Positions 15,951 to 25,478 of a stretch of DNA of 48,476 nucleotides are shown one piece after another; positions within the stretch are counted from its first letter, which is position 1; the number at the start of each line of letters is the position of its first letter. A program made the position numbers and the translations under genes. Where the stretch lies: assembly GCA_964652975.1 (NCBI GenBank), contig CAZZCN010000013.1, forward strand, positions 1 to 48,476, given 5' to 3'. The notes beneath the pieces were generated by a model. That model searched no databases, was not told the DNA's origin, and was given only the letters and a program-made list of their open reading frames with translations. The DNA is from CAZZCN01 sp964652975 (GTDB lineage Bacteria; Bacillota; Clostridia; Saccharofermentanales; UBA5734).

Positions 15951-18452
15951 TTAAGTTTTTTGTGCTACAAAAAAACCAGATGCGGGCACGATTCCATCTT
16001 CAACAGTCTTATCGACAGACGAATAGTTCACATACACACGTACTCCGTTATCATATTCTGTACAATAAACCTTATCCATGACTGAATGATGATCTGAAAT
16101 CCGGGCATTTCCCACTTTGGACAGTGCATTGTTGACTTTTGTATATGATGATATGAGCGATTTTTTCCAATCTGTATAATTTGATGAGTAATTTGTTGTG
16201 TACTCTGTATTCTTTAGATTGCTCGATTCGCAGGCAGTCAGCTGGTAGTGAAGGAAAACACCGTATTCGATGGATTTCAACAGATACTGCGATGAATTTG
16301 GTACCAGGTTCATCGCGTCGCCATACATTGTTGTATTGCCGTGTAAAACAATCTGAACAAATGGAACATCCTCATCAGTTGTGCTGAAATTACTGGATCC
16401 CAATGGCATTTCTGTAATTGCGCTTGCGTATGGAAGTGCATATGCGAAAGCTTCACTAAGCATGACGTTTTTTACTGTGTTCTTGACGGTTGCAAGATGC
16501 TGAATCATAATATCCTGGGAATCAACCCGGTCAATCGTATTCTTTTCGTTAAAGTCCGAGTATAGTGCACTGCCGGAAGACCGGAGTGAAATGCCATCTA
16601 TATTAAGAGATTTATAACTTTTGAGAAAGCGATCTGTCAGTTCCTGTATTTTGCCAGGTGAACGGACATGTAATTTAGCAGGTACAAGTCCACTGCCTGA
16701 ATTTTCCGCCTGCTGGGCTAAAGACAAAACAGGTATCTGTACGGAAGAAAAATCCAGTCCGCGGGATGCGTCCCTCAAAGGTATGAATCCCAGAGAGCTT
16801 TTGGCAAAAGTCTGAAATTCAACATCCGGATAAACATTAATTCCGTTTGCTTTTGCATATTCAATGGTTTCATCCAATTGCTTCCTATCCCCTAGTTCCT
16901 TTTGTAATTTTATTTTTGAAATATAGTCATGGTAATATCCTTCATTGAACCAACCGGTCAGTTTCCAATCCAGATTGGTAATACCACTTTTCAACAAGTC
17001 AGCCATAATTTCACGATTTTCAGCATAACTGGTCATACTTATCACACCTGTATATGAAACCCCTAGAAAATTCTTGTATCCAACCAAGCCATCCAATGTC
17101 TCGACAAGCAAAGGAACATTATTTGAAACAGATGATTCCCCGGGAGATAGTTTGCCTGCTTTGGCAAGACGGTTCCGATAAGTAATGGCCATATCCACAT
17201 AATCACTATCCTGTTTCAAGAAGCAATACTCCACACGACAATCTTTATCAAACAGTTGTTTTTCAAATACCAGCACATTCGCACTATGGGAATCATTTCC
17301 ACTTAAATAAACCTTGTCTCGATCAATCAATCGGAATGATGCATATACAGCGTTTCTCGAAAAGTATTCACCTGCCTTATGTGCATGAATCGTAGCCTTG
17401 CTCTCGGCACCATCCATGACTGCCATGAAAACACCATCGCCGTCTTTCATTCCGAATACCGGGAGCAGGACTTTCTCATTATCCTGTTTATTGTTCTGCA
17501 GCACATTTGATGTCTGAGTCAGATCAAGGCCATATACCGGTAGAGCTAATTCAGTCCGGTCCTGGTATGACCTGGCAAAGTGCATTAATGCTCCACTTCC
17601 ATCAGGTACAAAAATATACCCTTCGCTGCCTTGTTTCTGTTTCCCGAATCCTTCCAAAAGAGATATCTCATATGGTGGATAATCACTGGAGAATTCAATG
17701 AACTCGGATGGAGCGGACACTACTAATCCATCAGCTCCTAACTCATACTTTAATACAATCGTGAAGAATGCTTTGGATGTCGCATCTGTCGCAAGCCCGT
17801 ATTCAGTATTGTCCTCAGCCAGATTTTCTTCGGTATACCCGACATCAATCATAATCCGAAGAATGTTCTTAAAGTTGTTTTTTCCCTTGGACTTGATTCT
17901 CCAGGCTTTTTCATTCTCATAATATTTATAATAATCTTCCATTTCTGCTTTACCATTAGCATCAAGTTTGGATATGAACAGTTCCTGGAATCGTTTGTCA
18001 GAGAGGACAGACGGGACATCGTCAACAGTTTTCTCATAATCACCAAGCCGGTATCTCACACACAGGCTCTCGCCGACGATATATGCCTGCGCCTGATTTT
18101 TGTCCACACTGTCAGTTTGGCTGCTCATCTGCAGTACTGTACCGGATGCATCATAATATTTTAGTGTGAACTGATTATTGGTGGATGCGGTATCAGTAAC
18201 AGTCTGCGCATTTGTGGACCAGGTCACGTTTGTCTTGTGGTCTTCGACACGAACCGCCATTCCTGGCTCAAGAAACAGTGAAAACTGGTCGTTTTTTAAT
18301 GTCGGTGTGTTGTTATCCGGTTCAATGACGTTCGTCCATTCTTCTCCTGCATATAATTTATCCTGCAACCCGCCTGCGTTGTTACAACCAGACAGTAATA
18401 GAGTAAACGACCCCACAAGGGCTATTATACATACTAGTCTATGTTTACTCAC
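15951..18452 (-). CDS. DUF5696-type lipoprotein
   Basis: The 833-aa protein has lipobox LLSGC (C23) and a long extracellular region. An N-terminal beta domain is followed by a segment with TIM-barrel-like features (GFIPLRDASRGLDFSSVQIP, LNIDGISLRSSG). I recognise the overall pattern as DUF5696, common next to YIP1, NHL and sugar ABC genes in Bacillota. It is plausibly an uncharacterised surface glycoside-active enzyme, but no catalytic residues can be named. Its position between YIP1 and the permeases in one strand-consistent cluster supports a role in capture or processing of the locus substrate. Confidence 0.7.
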   Translation of the reverse strand: MSKHRLVCIIALVGSFTLLLSGCNNAGGLQDKLYAGEEWTNVIEPDNNTPTLKNDQFSLFLEPGMAVRVEDHKTNVTWSTNAQTVTDTASTNNQFTLKYYDASGTVLQMSSQTDSVDKNQAQAYIVGESLCVRYRLGDYEKTVDDVPSVLSDKRFQELFISKLDANGKAEMEDYYKYYENEKAWRIKSKGKNNFKNILRIMIDVGYTEENLAEDNTEYGLATDATSKAFFTIVLKYELGADGLVVSAPSEFIEFSSDYPPYEISLLEGFGKQKQGSEGYIFVPDGSGALMHFARSYQDRTELALPVYGLDLTQTSNVLQNNKQDNEKVLLPVFGMKDGDGVFMAVMDGAESKATIHAHKAGEYFSRNAVYASFRLIDRDKVYLSGNDSHSANVLVFEKQLFDKDCRVEYCFLKQDSDYVDMAITYRNRLAKAGKLSPGESSVSNNVPLLVETLDGLVGYKNFLGVSYTGVISMTSYAENREIMADLLKSGITNLDWKLTGWFNEGYYHDYISKIKLQKELGDRKQLDETIEYAKANGINVYPDVEFQTFAKSSLGFIPLRDASRGLDFSSVQIPVLSLAQQAENSGSGLVPAKLHVRSPGKIQELTDRFLKSYKSLNIDGISLRSSGSALYSDFNEKNTIDRVDSQDIMIQHLATVKNTVKNVMLSEAFAYALPYASAITEMPLGSSNFSTTDEDVPFVQIVLHGNTTMYGDAMNLVPNSSQYLLKSIEYGVFLHYQLTACESSNLKNTEYTTNYSSNYTDWKKSLISSYTKVNNALSKVGNARISDHHSVMDKVYCTEYDNGVRVYVNYSSVDKTVEDGIVPASGFFVAQKT

Positions 18453-18505
18453 GTTACTCCTCCTTATTGAAAAATATTCTAATATTACGATTGACCTTAT
18501 TGATT

Positions 18506-19111
18506 TCAGACACGGAGTGCAAGCTCCCTGTATATTGTATAAACAAAACTGCCAAGCTCTTGCATCAGGCTGAAAAACAACAGGCAGATAAATATAATAA
18601 TGGCAGCACTTGCTGTGGTTAGTATAAGTGTTCCGAACATTTTTCCTATATTGTATTCATGAATGACTTGAATGCCTAGGAAAATCATCAGCCCTGTCCA
18701 TACAGCGCCAGTCATGTCAAAAATTGTCAAATAAGCCACATCATTCAATGACAATAGGTTTGATAGCAACGGGGAGATAAAATTGAACATGATTAGTGGA
18801 ACCAAGGAATAGCACACTACCAGAAAAATATCTGTCATTGTTCCCTTGCCATCAAGCAATGTTGTAATCGCCCAGTTCGAAATACAGAACAGTAGTATAG
18901 GGAGTATCAAAATTTGAATCTGATAAAGAATATCCAACGGAACATTATAATTGTTGTTATAAATAAAACCTCTTGTCTGTCTATTGAAAATAATGGATAT
19001 CAAAGCAGCAAACAACAACATTAATCCTGTTTTCAGGCTTCCTCTTTTCTCAAATTTCATTTCCCAGAAACCATCCAGCGGGTGACGGAGTATATACATC
19101 GCAAATTTCAT
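18506..19111 (-). CDS. YIP1-family membrane protein
   Basis: This 201-aa protein has an N-terminal amphipathic start (YILRHPLDGFWEMKFEKRG) and five or six hydrophobic segments, including a YSLVPLIMFNF motif, the pattern of YIP1-domain proteins. Its role in bacteria is unknown; it recurs beside NHL-repeat and DUF5696 genes in sugar-uptake clusters. It starts immediately after the stop of the NHL protein gene, so the two should be translationally coupled. Confidence 0.75.
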   Translation of the reverse strand: MKFAMYILRHPLDGFWEMKFEKRGSLKTGLMLLFAALISIIFNRQTRGFIYNNNYNVPLDILYQIQILILPILLFCISNWAITTLLDGKGTMTDIFLVVCYSLVPLIMFNFISPLLSNLLSLNDVAYLTIFDMTGAVWTGLMIFLGIQVIHEYNIGKMFGTLILTTASAAIIIFICLLFFSLMQELGSFVYTIYRELALRV

Positions 19112-19112
19112 A

Positions 19113-20603
19113 TCAAAACCGTACCTTTCTCTTGCGTGCGTATCGACGCGCCATGAAGATGATTCCTGCCAGCAAAATTACGCCACTGATCACAGTTAAT
19201 GCAACCAAATCGAAATTTTTGTTAAGCCACTCGGAAGTATATTGAACAAATGATTTTGAATATCCTGTTTTAACATTTGCAATTTTGAAATATGCCATAG
19301 CTTCGTCGTAACGTTCAAGACGATATAATCCGTACCCTGCTTTGACATAAGCCAGATCAAAATAGCTGTTTTCACGTATTACCTGTTGCCAAAGATCCAC
19401 ACTGACCTCATATCGCTGTTGGTAGTATGCCTCCATGGCCCGTTGAATCAGCTGAGCGTATTCAGTAGGAACATATGTGATAATCTGGCATAATGAACGG
19501 TCCAGTATATATAATTTGCCAGCGTTATACAAAATAGCGGACGGCGATTCTACCGCCCCTTTCTGTCTGGTACCCAGTGCACCGAATACAAACAGCATAT
19601 TGCCATCAGAGTCGTAGGCGAATACCCTTCCTCTTTTACCGTCCAATGCATAAAAGTTTCCATATTCATCAGATGTGATATCCACAAAGGAGGAAGGTCC
19701 GGTCGTTACCTCGTTGTAATCACTGTATGCGACATACAAAGCATCTCCAGATACTTTATTGGAACCATTGATTGGTTTACGTACCAGTACATCATTGCCG
19801 GAGGGATTGAGGCGGCGGATCGGGTTTTCGACATTTCTCACTGATGTGACGGCATATATGAACCCTTGACTGTCCAGGGAAATATTTGTGTATTCAACTG
19901 GAACAAAGGATGAAAGTTTTCCTTTCTGTTCCTCACTCATAATTCTTTTCCACAGCAATTCAATTGCAGAAGGAACTACCCGATTGCTACCGATGAATCC
20001 CACGAACATCCCGGATTCCGAAAATTGTATAATTCCTTCGAACACATTCTTGCAAAGAACAAACAATCTGTTGGAAGAATCCACAATCAACTTTAAAGGA
20101 ATGAATTGAAAGGTGTCTTCAAGCACATCCGAAGTTTCTTTGGGATTTTCTATAGTCTTCAACAGATTCCCTTTTTCATTCAGTACAACCACGCGATTAT
20201 TACCAGAATCTGCAATATACAGATTGTTGAGGGAATCGAAACATATTCCCTTCGGTGCATTGAATGTATCTGGATTTTCATTTAATGGATTTTTAAAACC
20301 ATCAATAGTTCGTACCAATTTGAATAAGGCATCGAATTCATATATACAATTAACCCCGGAGTCACAGATGTATAAATTACCCTTGTTGTCAAGAGTCATA
20401 TCTTCTGTTTGTTTGAATGAAACACCAAGAGATTGTGCGGTATGAATAGTTTCTGTCAGATAAGCCTGTGGAGCTGATACATCGACAATACCCTGGTTTG
20501 TATAGGAATACAGGTACGATTGTCCGGCTGCCGAGACAGTTGATGATTGTATTACAACGATTAGTGTGCAAATAATTGCCAGAAGCACCTGTGTTTTTTT
20601 CAT
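19113..20603 (-). CDS. NHL-repeat / TPR membrane-anchored protein
   Basis: The 496-aa protein has a signal peptide (cleavage near VSAAG), an NHL-type beta-propeller with repeats such as APKGICFDSLNNLYIADSGN and DITSDEYGNFYALDGKRG, a TPR-like helical section (AYYQQRYEVSVDLWQQVIRE), one C-terminal membrane helix and a basic tail (RRYARKRKVRF). It should display the propeller outside the cell as a binding or scaffold module for the uptake cluster (inference). ATG 20603 is preferred as AAAGGA lies upstream; an earlier ATG at 20624 has no ribosome site. Confidence 0.8.
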   Translation of the reverse strand: MKKTQVLLAIICTLIVVIQSSTVSAAGQSYLYSYTNQGIVDVSAPQAYLTETIHTAQSLGVSFKQTEDMTLDNKGNLYICDSGVNCIYEFDALFKLVRTIDGFKNPLNENPDTFNAPKGICFDSLNNLYIADSGNNRVVVLNEKGNLLKTIENPKETSDVLEDTFQFIPLKLIVDSSNRLFVLCKNVFEGIIQFSESGMFVGFIGSNRVVPSAIELLWKRIMSEEQKGKLSSFVPVEYTNISLDSQGFIYAVTSVRNVENPIRRLNPSGNDVLVRKPINGSNKVSGDALYVAYSDYNEVTTGPSSFVDITSDEYGNFYALDGKRGRVFAYDSDGNMLFVFGALGTRQKGAVESPSAILYNAGKLYILDRSLCQIITYVPTEYAQLIQRAMEAYYQQRYEVSVDLWQQVIRENSYFDLAYVKAGYGLYRLERYDEAMAYFKIANVKTGYSKSFVQYTSEWLNKNFDLVALTVISGVILLAGIIFMARRYARKRKVRF

Positions 20604-20668
20604 AGCACTGTTTATTCCTTTCATATGTTTTGTTTCGTGTTCTTTACAATCTTTTCAAGATTTGATGG

Positions 20669-21571
20669 CTATTCCTTGATACCGGAAAATGCCATGGTAT
20701 TGATAATCCGTGTCTGATTGAACATAAAGACCGCCGCGGGTATTATCAACATCAATACGCCTACCGCCTGTGCAGCGCCAATGCGTATCATACCGCCGCT
20801 TGTGATTTGTGTCAGTGCATACGGCAACGTTTTAAGCTGTTCATCATATACATATTGTGAGTTGTTCTGGGACCAGATCTGTTGAAACATTAGAATCACC
20901 ACTGTCAGCCAGGCAGGTTTGGACATTGGCATGATAATCCGCCAATATATCGCACCTTCCGAGCAACCGTCTATCCTTGCTGATTCGATCAGCGTGTCAG
21001 GAATAGTGGTCATATAGTTTTTCATAATAAACAATCCGAGTGCTGCTCCCATACTAGGTATGATTACCGCCCAATAAGTGTTCAACCATCCGAATAGAGA
21101 GATTGTTAAATAATTGGCTATATCATTGATCGCAGCAACGAACATCAATGACAGCAGGATCATTGAGTTAAAGAGTTTGACAAGCGGAATCTTTAATTTC
21201 GCCATCGGATATGCTGCCATCGATGCAAGCAGGACATGCCCGGTAGTGGTTGCGACAGTGATGAACAAGGTATTGAATGCATAACGTTCAAATGGTACCC
21301 AGGTTGTCTTCATTAAACTGAACAACATCCGGAAGTTATCAAAGGTCGGGTGTTCCGCAAAAACACGTGGAGGATAATAGAATAGTTCATTAATCGGTTT
21401 CAATGACATATTTATTGACATAAGAAGTGGAATAAAGCTAAACGCGGCCAGCACTCCGATAATAGCCAGCATGAAAACATCCCCGTAAGCTTTTCGGTTT
21501 CGTTTCGGGGCATCGGTCAAACTTATTTTGAAACGATATTTTTCTGATTGAGTTTTTGAGTTTTTCATCAT
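20669..21571 (-). CDS. Carbohydrate ABC transporter permease (MalG-type), system 2
   Basis: A 300-aa permease with six helices and the EAA loop ESARIDGCSEGAIYWRIIMP. Its ATG overlaps the stop of the preceding permease as ATGA, so the two are co-translated. It belongs with the 974-aa solute-binding fusion two genes upstream. The conserved C-terminal RIINTMAFSGIKE end is complete, so the protein is intact. Confidence 0.88.
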   Translation of the reverse strand: MMKNSKTQSEKYRFKISLTDAPKRNRKAYGDVFMLAIIGVLAAFSFIPLLMSINMSLKPINELFYYPPRVFAEHPTFDNFRMLFSLMKTTWVPFERYAFNTLFITVATTTGHVLLASMAAYPMAKLKIPLVKLFNSMILLSLMFVAAINDIANYLTISLFGWLNTYWAVIIPSMGAALGLFIMKNYMTTIPDTLIESARIDGCSEGAIYWRIIMPMSKPAWLTVVILMFQQIWSQNNSQYVYDEQLKTLPYALTQITSGGMIRIGAAQAVGVLMLIIPAAVFMFNQTRIINTMAFSGIKE

Positions 21572-22479
21572 TCCCCCACTTTCCGCAAGCTACGTAGCAC
21601 AAAACGGTTTATTAGAATCATGAAAGTAAACAACAGAACTGCGATTGTGCAGGCATATCCACGCTCCACGCGATAGACACTGTAATCCAGCATATGTGTC
21701 ATAATCAGGTGTCCTGAGTAATTTGTGCTTGGGAATCCCGCTAAATTCATGGAAACAGAAGTATTCGCAAACATGGCGGTAATCTGAAGAACCGCTGCTG
21801 TCATAAGGTGTGGTGCCATCAATGGTATTGTTATATAGAAAACTTCCTGAAGCCGGTTCTTTACCCCATCAATTGCTGCGGCTTCATAGAATTGCACATC
21901 CACAGTCGATGCGCCAGCGCGCATTGCCAGAAATCCGATTCCCATACTCATCCACAATTGCACCGCGATAATCAGCGGAAGTACATACTTATCTGTGGTA
22001 AACCATTGAATCGGTTCGGAAATCAACCCGACGTTCATCATTATACTGTTCACGAAACCATACATATCTCCTGAAAAGATGATACTCCAGATGATATATA
22101 CCGTTCCAGAAATAGTGGGTACGTAAAAAATGAATGTCAGAACGCCCTTGAGATATCTATTCAGGTCATTTATTGCCCATGATGCAAAAAAGGAGATTGC
22201 ATAACCAATCGGCCCGGTTATCAGTGCAAAAATCAATGTGTTTTTTACTGCTATCGCAAAAACCTCGTCGTTGACAAAGAGATTCCGATAGTTTGCAAAC
22301 CCCACAAATACCGGCGCTTGTAGCACGCTATACCTGGTAAAACTCAACACTATGGAAATAACCACAGGAATAACAGTAAAAGTCAGAAATATCAGCATAA
22401 ATGGAGCCATCAGTCCGTAGGCTGCCTTGTATTTTTTCATCAACGCCCAGCGTCTGCCCCATCCGGTTGGTTCTATCAT
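21568..22479 (-). CDS. Sugar ABC transporter permease (MalF-type), system 2
   Basis: A 303-aa membrane protein starting with a short basic cytoplasmic segment, then YGLMAPFMLIFLTFTVIPVV as helix 1. The EAA loop is YEAAAIDGVKNRLQEVFYIT. It lies 7 bp downstream of the solute-binding fusion gene and overlaps its partner permease by 4 bp, forming a tight three-gene transporter unit. Confidence 0.88.
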   Translation of the reverse strand: MIEPTGWGRRWALMKKYKAAYGLMAPFMLIFLTFTVIPVVISIVLSFTRYSVLQAPVFVGFANYRNLFVNDEVFAIAVKNTLIFALITGPIGYAISFFASWAINDLNRYLKGVLTFIFYVPTISGTVYIIWSIIFSGDMYGFVNSIMMNVGLISEPIQWFTTDKYVLPLIIAVQLWMSMGIGFLAMRAGASTVDVQFYEAAAIDGVKNRLQEVFYITIPLMAPHLMTAAVLQITAMFANTSVSMNLAGFPSTNYSGHLIMTHMLDYSVYRVERGYACTIAVLLFTFMILINRFVLRSLRKVGE

Positions 22480-22486
22480 AACGTTT

Positions 22487-25411
22487 TCACTCCAATCCGA
22501 ATTCTTGTCGTTTGTTGCGAATTTCCTTGTTGATTTTATCTACCTGGTCCAAGATAATTTCTCTGGCATCTTCCCCGGAATTGATAACTGATTTTATAGC
22601 ATTATCCACGCTGCGGCCTACATAATATCCACCGGGCACCTCTGGAATTCCTATAACATATTTCCACTGTTCGCTAATCTGTTTAGTAATGTTTGTCGTC
22701 CAGCCAAGTTCCTGCATTGCCTGCATGTTGGCTGTAGGCCATCGGGCGGAGGATCCTTGTAGAGCCTCTATTTCACGGCCATATCTTACCTGGGTTTCTG
22801 TTGATGTCCACCATTTCATAAGCTCCCATGAAGCATTCGGGTTTTTTGCATTTTCAAAGATGACACATGCCGTTCCTGAACTTGAAACCGAGCGGTCAAT
22901 GGTACCGTCGTTTTTACGTGTACCGGGGATTGGAGCCATACTCCAAAGACTTTGTATTTCCGGGGCAGCTAGTGCCAATGTGTTGTAAAAAGTGTAAGAA
23001 CTGATTAAAAGAGGCATTTCTCCTGTCCGAAACCGGTTTATTTCACTGTAAAACTTAGGAAAATTATATTTATTATAAAATTCAGACCATTGAATAAAAC
23101 AATTGACAGCCGGGAGAGTGTTCAATGTGCACATTCTTTTGTCCTTGTCATAGACTGTAGCTCCGTTTTGTAGAAGCAAAGCTGCATAAACGGGGTTCAA
23201 ACTTGTCGCCTGGCTGCCGGAAGTGGTTGCAGACGGCGAGGGTAACCCGATTTCCATATTCTGTTCCTGGAGTGTGGGAATCATTTTGTACAAATCCTCC
23301 CATGTCTGAGGAACGGATAAACCCATTTCCTCAAAAACATCTGTCCTGTAGAAAAGCATTGGAAACATCTGTTGTTCGGGTAATCCGTATAATGCACCAC
23401 CCAGCCGGAAGGGTTCGACAGCACTGTCCGCAAAGCGTTTAAGTACTTCATCCAGATCCTTGAATTTACTCAGATCGTATAAAGCGCCTCTGACTCCGTA
23501 GTTAAGTGGTTGTGCCTGGTCCATGAACAATGCTACGTCAGGTCCGGTGCCACTTGATACAGCTTGCAACAAAATACTCATATCCACCAGTTTTATGTTC
23601 AATCCGATTTTTTTACTGGAAGTAAAGCTGCTGTCCGCCATGTCTTTAATAATCATCGATTGATCGCGGCCTATTCCCAGCCACAGAGATATCTCATCTT
23701 GGATTTCAGATTCTCCGCTCAAGCTCTCAATTGCATAATAATCATATATAAATGAATAAACGAATCCTTTGAATGACGACCAGGTTTCTGCGAAGAATCC
23801 GGCGTTTGCAGGAGGCAGCGGATAGGTGCCAGGGGTCAGTATGATATAATCGATCAGAAGTGGCACTTCACTGGCGGATGCCAGCCAGGATGAAACATTG
23901 TTGATATTGTCACTGAGGTCAATCTGACGTTCCGGTAGAGTGTCTGGGTACTTGATCAGACTTTTAATCTGAACCACCAGCTGGTCGATGAAACGTGATT
24001 GCTCACCTTTTATTCTGTTTAAAGCAACCATTGCCTTATTAGCATTTTCCAGCCGGTCCGAATAATCTTTTAACAAAGTGAACAATTCCGGCATATTGGC
24101 TTCCAGCTCATAATCACGAAGTGGATCGGGGAAACTGCCAACAATCATTTTTATCCTGCGGTATAAGGTGTTAAGCTGTTGAACGATATCACTTATTTCG
24201 GTTAATGTTTCTGTCAAGTTTCCGATAACTGCTTCCAGCCTGATGGTGTGAAGTCCTTTTGAAAGATAAAATTCATAAGGATTGTCCTTATCCCCGAGTG
24301 TCAGCATCTGCCACCGCAGATTGAACGTCACAGAAATTGTTGAAGCTTCTTCAAACGGGATCTTGCCATCAATATAAATACAACGGCTGGCATAAGCTCC
24401 AGAAACAAAATCCTGCTTGGTCCGAAGAGATAAATTATACAATCCATCCTCCGGAACATCCACATCCCATTCCAACCATTGCTGACGATATCTCCATGAA
24501 TTGCCACCGATCGAATTCAGCAATATCTTTGACTCATCGTACGGACTATTGATTGGAGATGTACGATCCTCGATTGCATAAAGTGTTGAATCGGATTTTC
24601 GTACAACATCCTCACCTTCCACAGTAATCTCTTTGGTCGTTTTTTGATATCCTTTATCGGAATATTGTTTCTGAACTGTTTCATATGATAAGGCATCAGT
24701 ATTTACCATAAGGGTGATATTGGCAATTGCCATCGGTTCTGATATTGATTCAAGTGCGATTTTGTGGTTTCCTGGCTCAAGATATAATTTCATGCTGTCA
24801 TCTCTGTATCCAATAGAACTATGAAGCATTTCCTCCTGCCAGCAAAATTTTTCAACCTGTGGTCTTCGGTACTCATTCCCGGATTCTGTAAAAATTTTAT
24901 TCTGTCCCTCGTTTACCCATACACGGTTAAACTGCAGGTTTTTTGCTTCTTTATAAGGAATTGAACCATCCAGATACAACTGACGTTCAATAGCTCCACC
25001 TTTGCCTTCCATGGCATAATATGAAACCAGGACATCATATAATCCGGGCTGTGTGACGGTGAATTCCCATGTAATGATACCGGAGTCACCTGTGATTACA
25101 GCATTTGTATTTTCTACTATTTTTACAGATGCCTGCATATCGTCCGAGGCGGTGAAACGGGTCATATCAATAGATATCTTTGTACCTTCCGGTGCATTGT
25201 TTCTGCCCTTCAAATACTGATCATAACTGATCGTTGTCAGACCGTCACCAAGCGCATGATTCTGTATCTCTGTTACGACTGTTGATTCTGCGGATGTTTC
25301 GACTGTAGTCGTTACAGAATTCGCATAAACTGTTGTATCCGTCCATGTATACAAAAGCACACAGCCACCAAGAAGTATACACAACAAGACAGATACCCAC
25401 CGTTGAATCAT
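22487..25411 (-). CDS. Solute-binding protein fused to carbohydrate-binding-like modules
   Basis: The 974-aa protein has an N-terminal hydrophobic leader (an LGGC lipobox or a cleavage near VYAN), two related beta-sandwich modules (about residues 50-235 and 265-400, each with a YLDGxIPxxEA-like strand and a closing GxHxIxLE strand), a helical linker with coiled-coil character (about 400-490), then a family 1 extracellular solute-binding domain (about 590-974; GPDVALFMDQAQPL, GALYGLPEQQMFPMLFYRTD). The modules probably grip polysaccharide while the C-terminus hands sugars to permease pair 2. AGGAG lies 9 nt before ATG. At twice the usual size, it is a true fusion. Confidence 0.8.
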   Translation of the reverse strand: MIQRWVSVLLCILLGGCVLLYTWTDTTVYANSVTTTVETSAESTVVTEIQNHALGDGLTTISYDQYLKGRNNAPEGTKISIDMTRFTASDDMQASVKIVENTNAVITGDSGIITWEFTVTQPGLYDVLVSYYAMEGKGGAIERQLYLDGSIPYKEAKNLQFNRVWVNEGQNKIFTESGNEYRRPQVEKFCWQEEMLHSSIGYRDDSMKLYLEPGNHKIALESISEPMAIANITLMVNTDALSYETVQKQYSDKGYQKTTKEITVEGEDVVRKSDSTLYAIEDRTSPINSPYDESKILLNSIGGNSWRYRQQWLEWDVDVPEDGLYNLSLRTKQDFVSGAYASRCIYIDGKIPFEEASTISVTFNLRWQMLTLGDKDNPYEFYLSKGLHTIRLEAVIGNLTETLTEISDIVQQLNTLYRRIKMIVGSFPDPLRDYELEANMPELFTLLKDYSDRLENANKAMVALNRIKGEQSRFIDQLVVQIKSLIKYPDTLPERQIDLSDNINNVSSWLASASEVPLLIDYIILTPGTYPLPPANAGFFAETWSSFKGFVYSFIYDYYAIESLSGESEIQDEISLWLGIGRDQSMIIKDMADSSFTSSKKIGLNIKLVDMSILLQAVSSGTGPDVALFMDQAQPLNYGVRGALYDLSKFKDLDEVLKRFADSAVEPFRLGGALYGLPEQQMFPMLFYRTDVFEEMGLSVPQTWEDLYKMIPTLQEQNMEIGLPSPSATTSGSQATSLNPVYAALLLQNGATVYDKDKRMCTLNTLPAVNCFIQWSEFYNKYNFPKFYSEINRFRTGEMPLLISSYTFYNTLALAAPEIQSLWSMAPIPGTRKNDGTIDRSVSSSGTACVIFENAKNPNASWELMKWWTSTETQVRYGREIEALQGSSARWPTANMQAMQELGWTTNITKQISEQWKYVIGIPEVPGGYYVGRSVDNAIKSVINSGEDAREIILDQVDKINKEIRNKRQEFGLE

Positions 25412-25478
25412 ACTTACAATCTCCTATCATAAAGCCACGTATTCTAATTATAAAATTTACTTTTTCTAAATATGAAAT

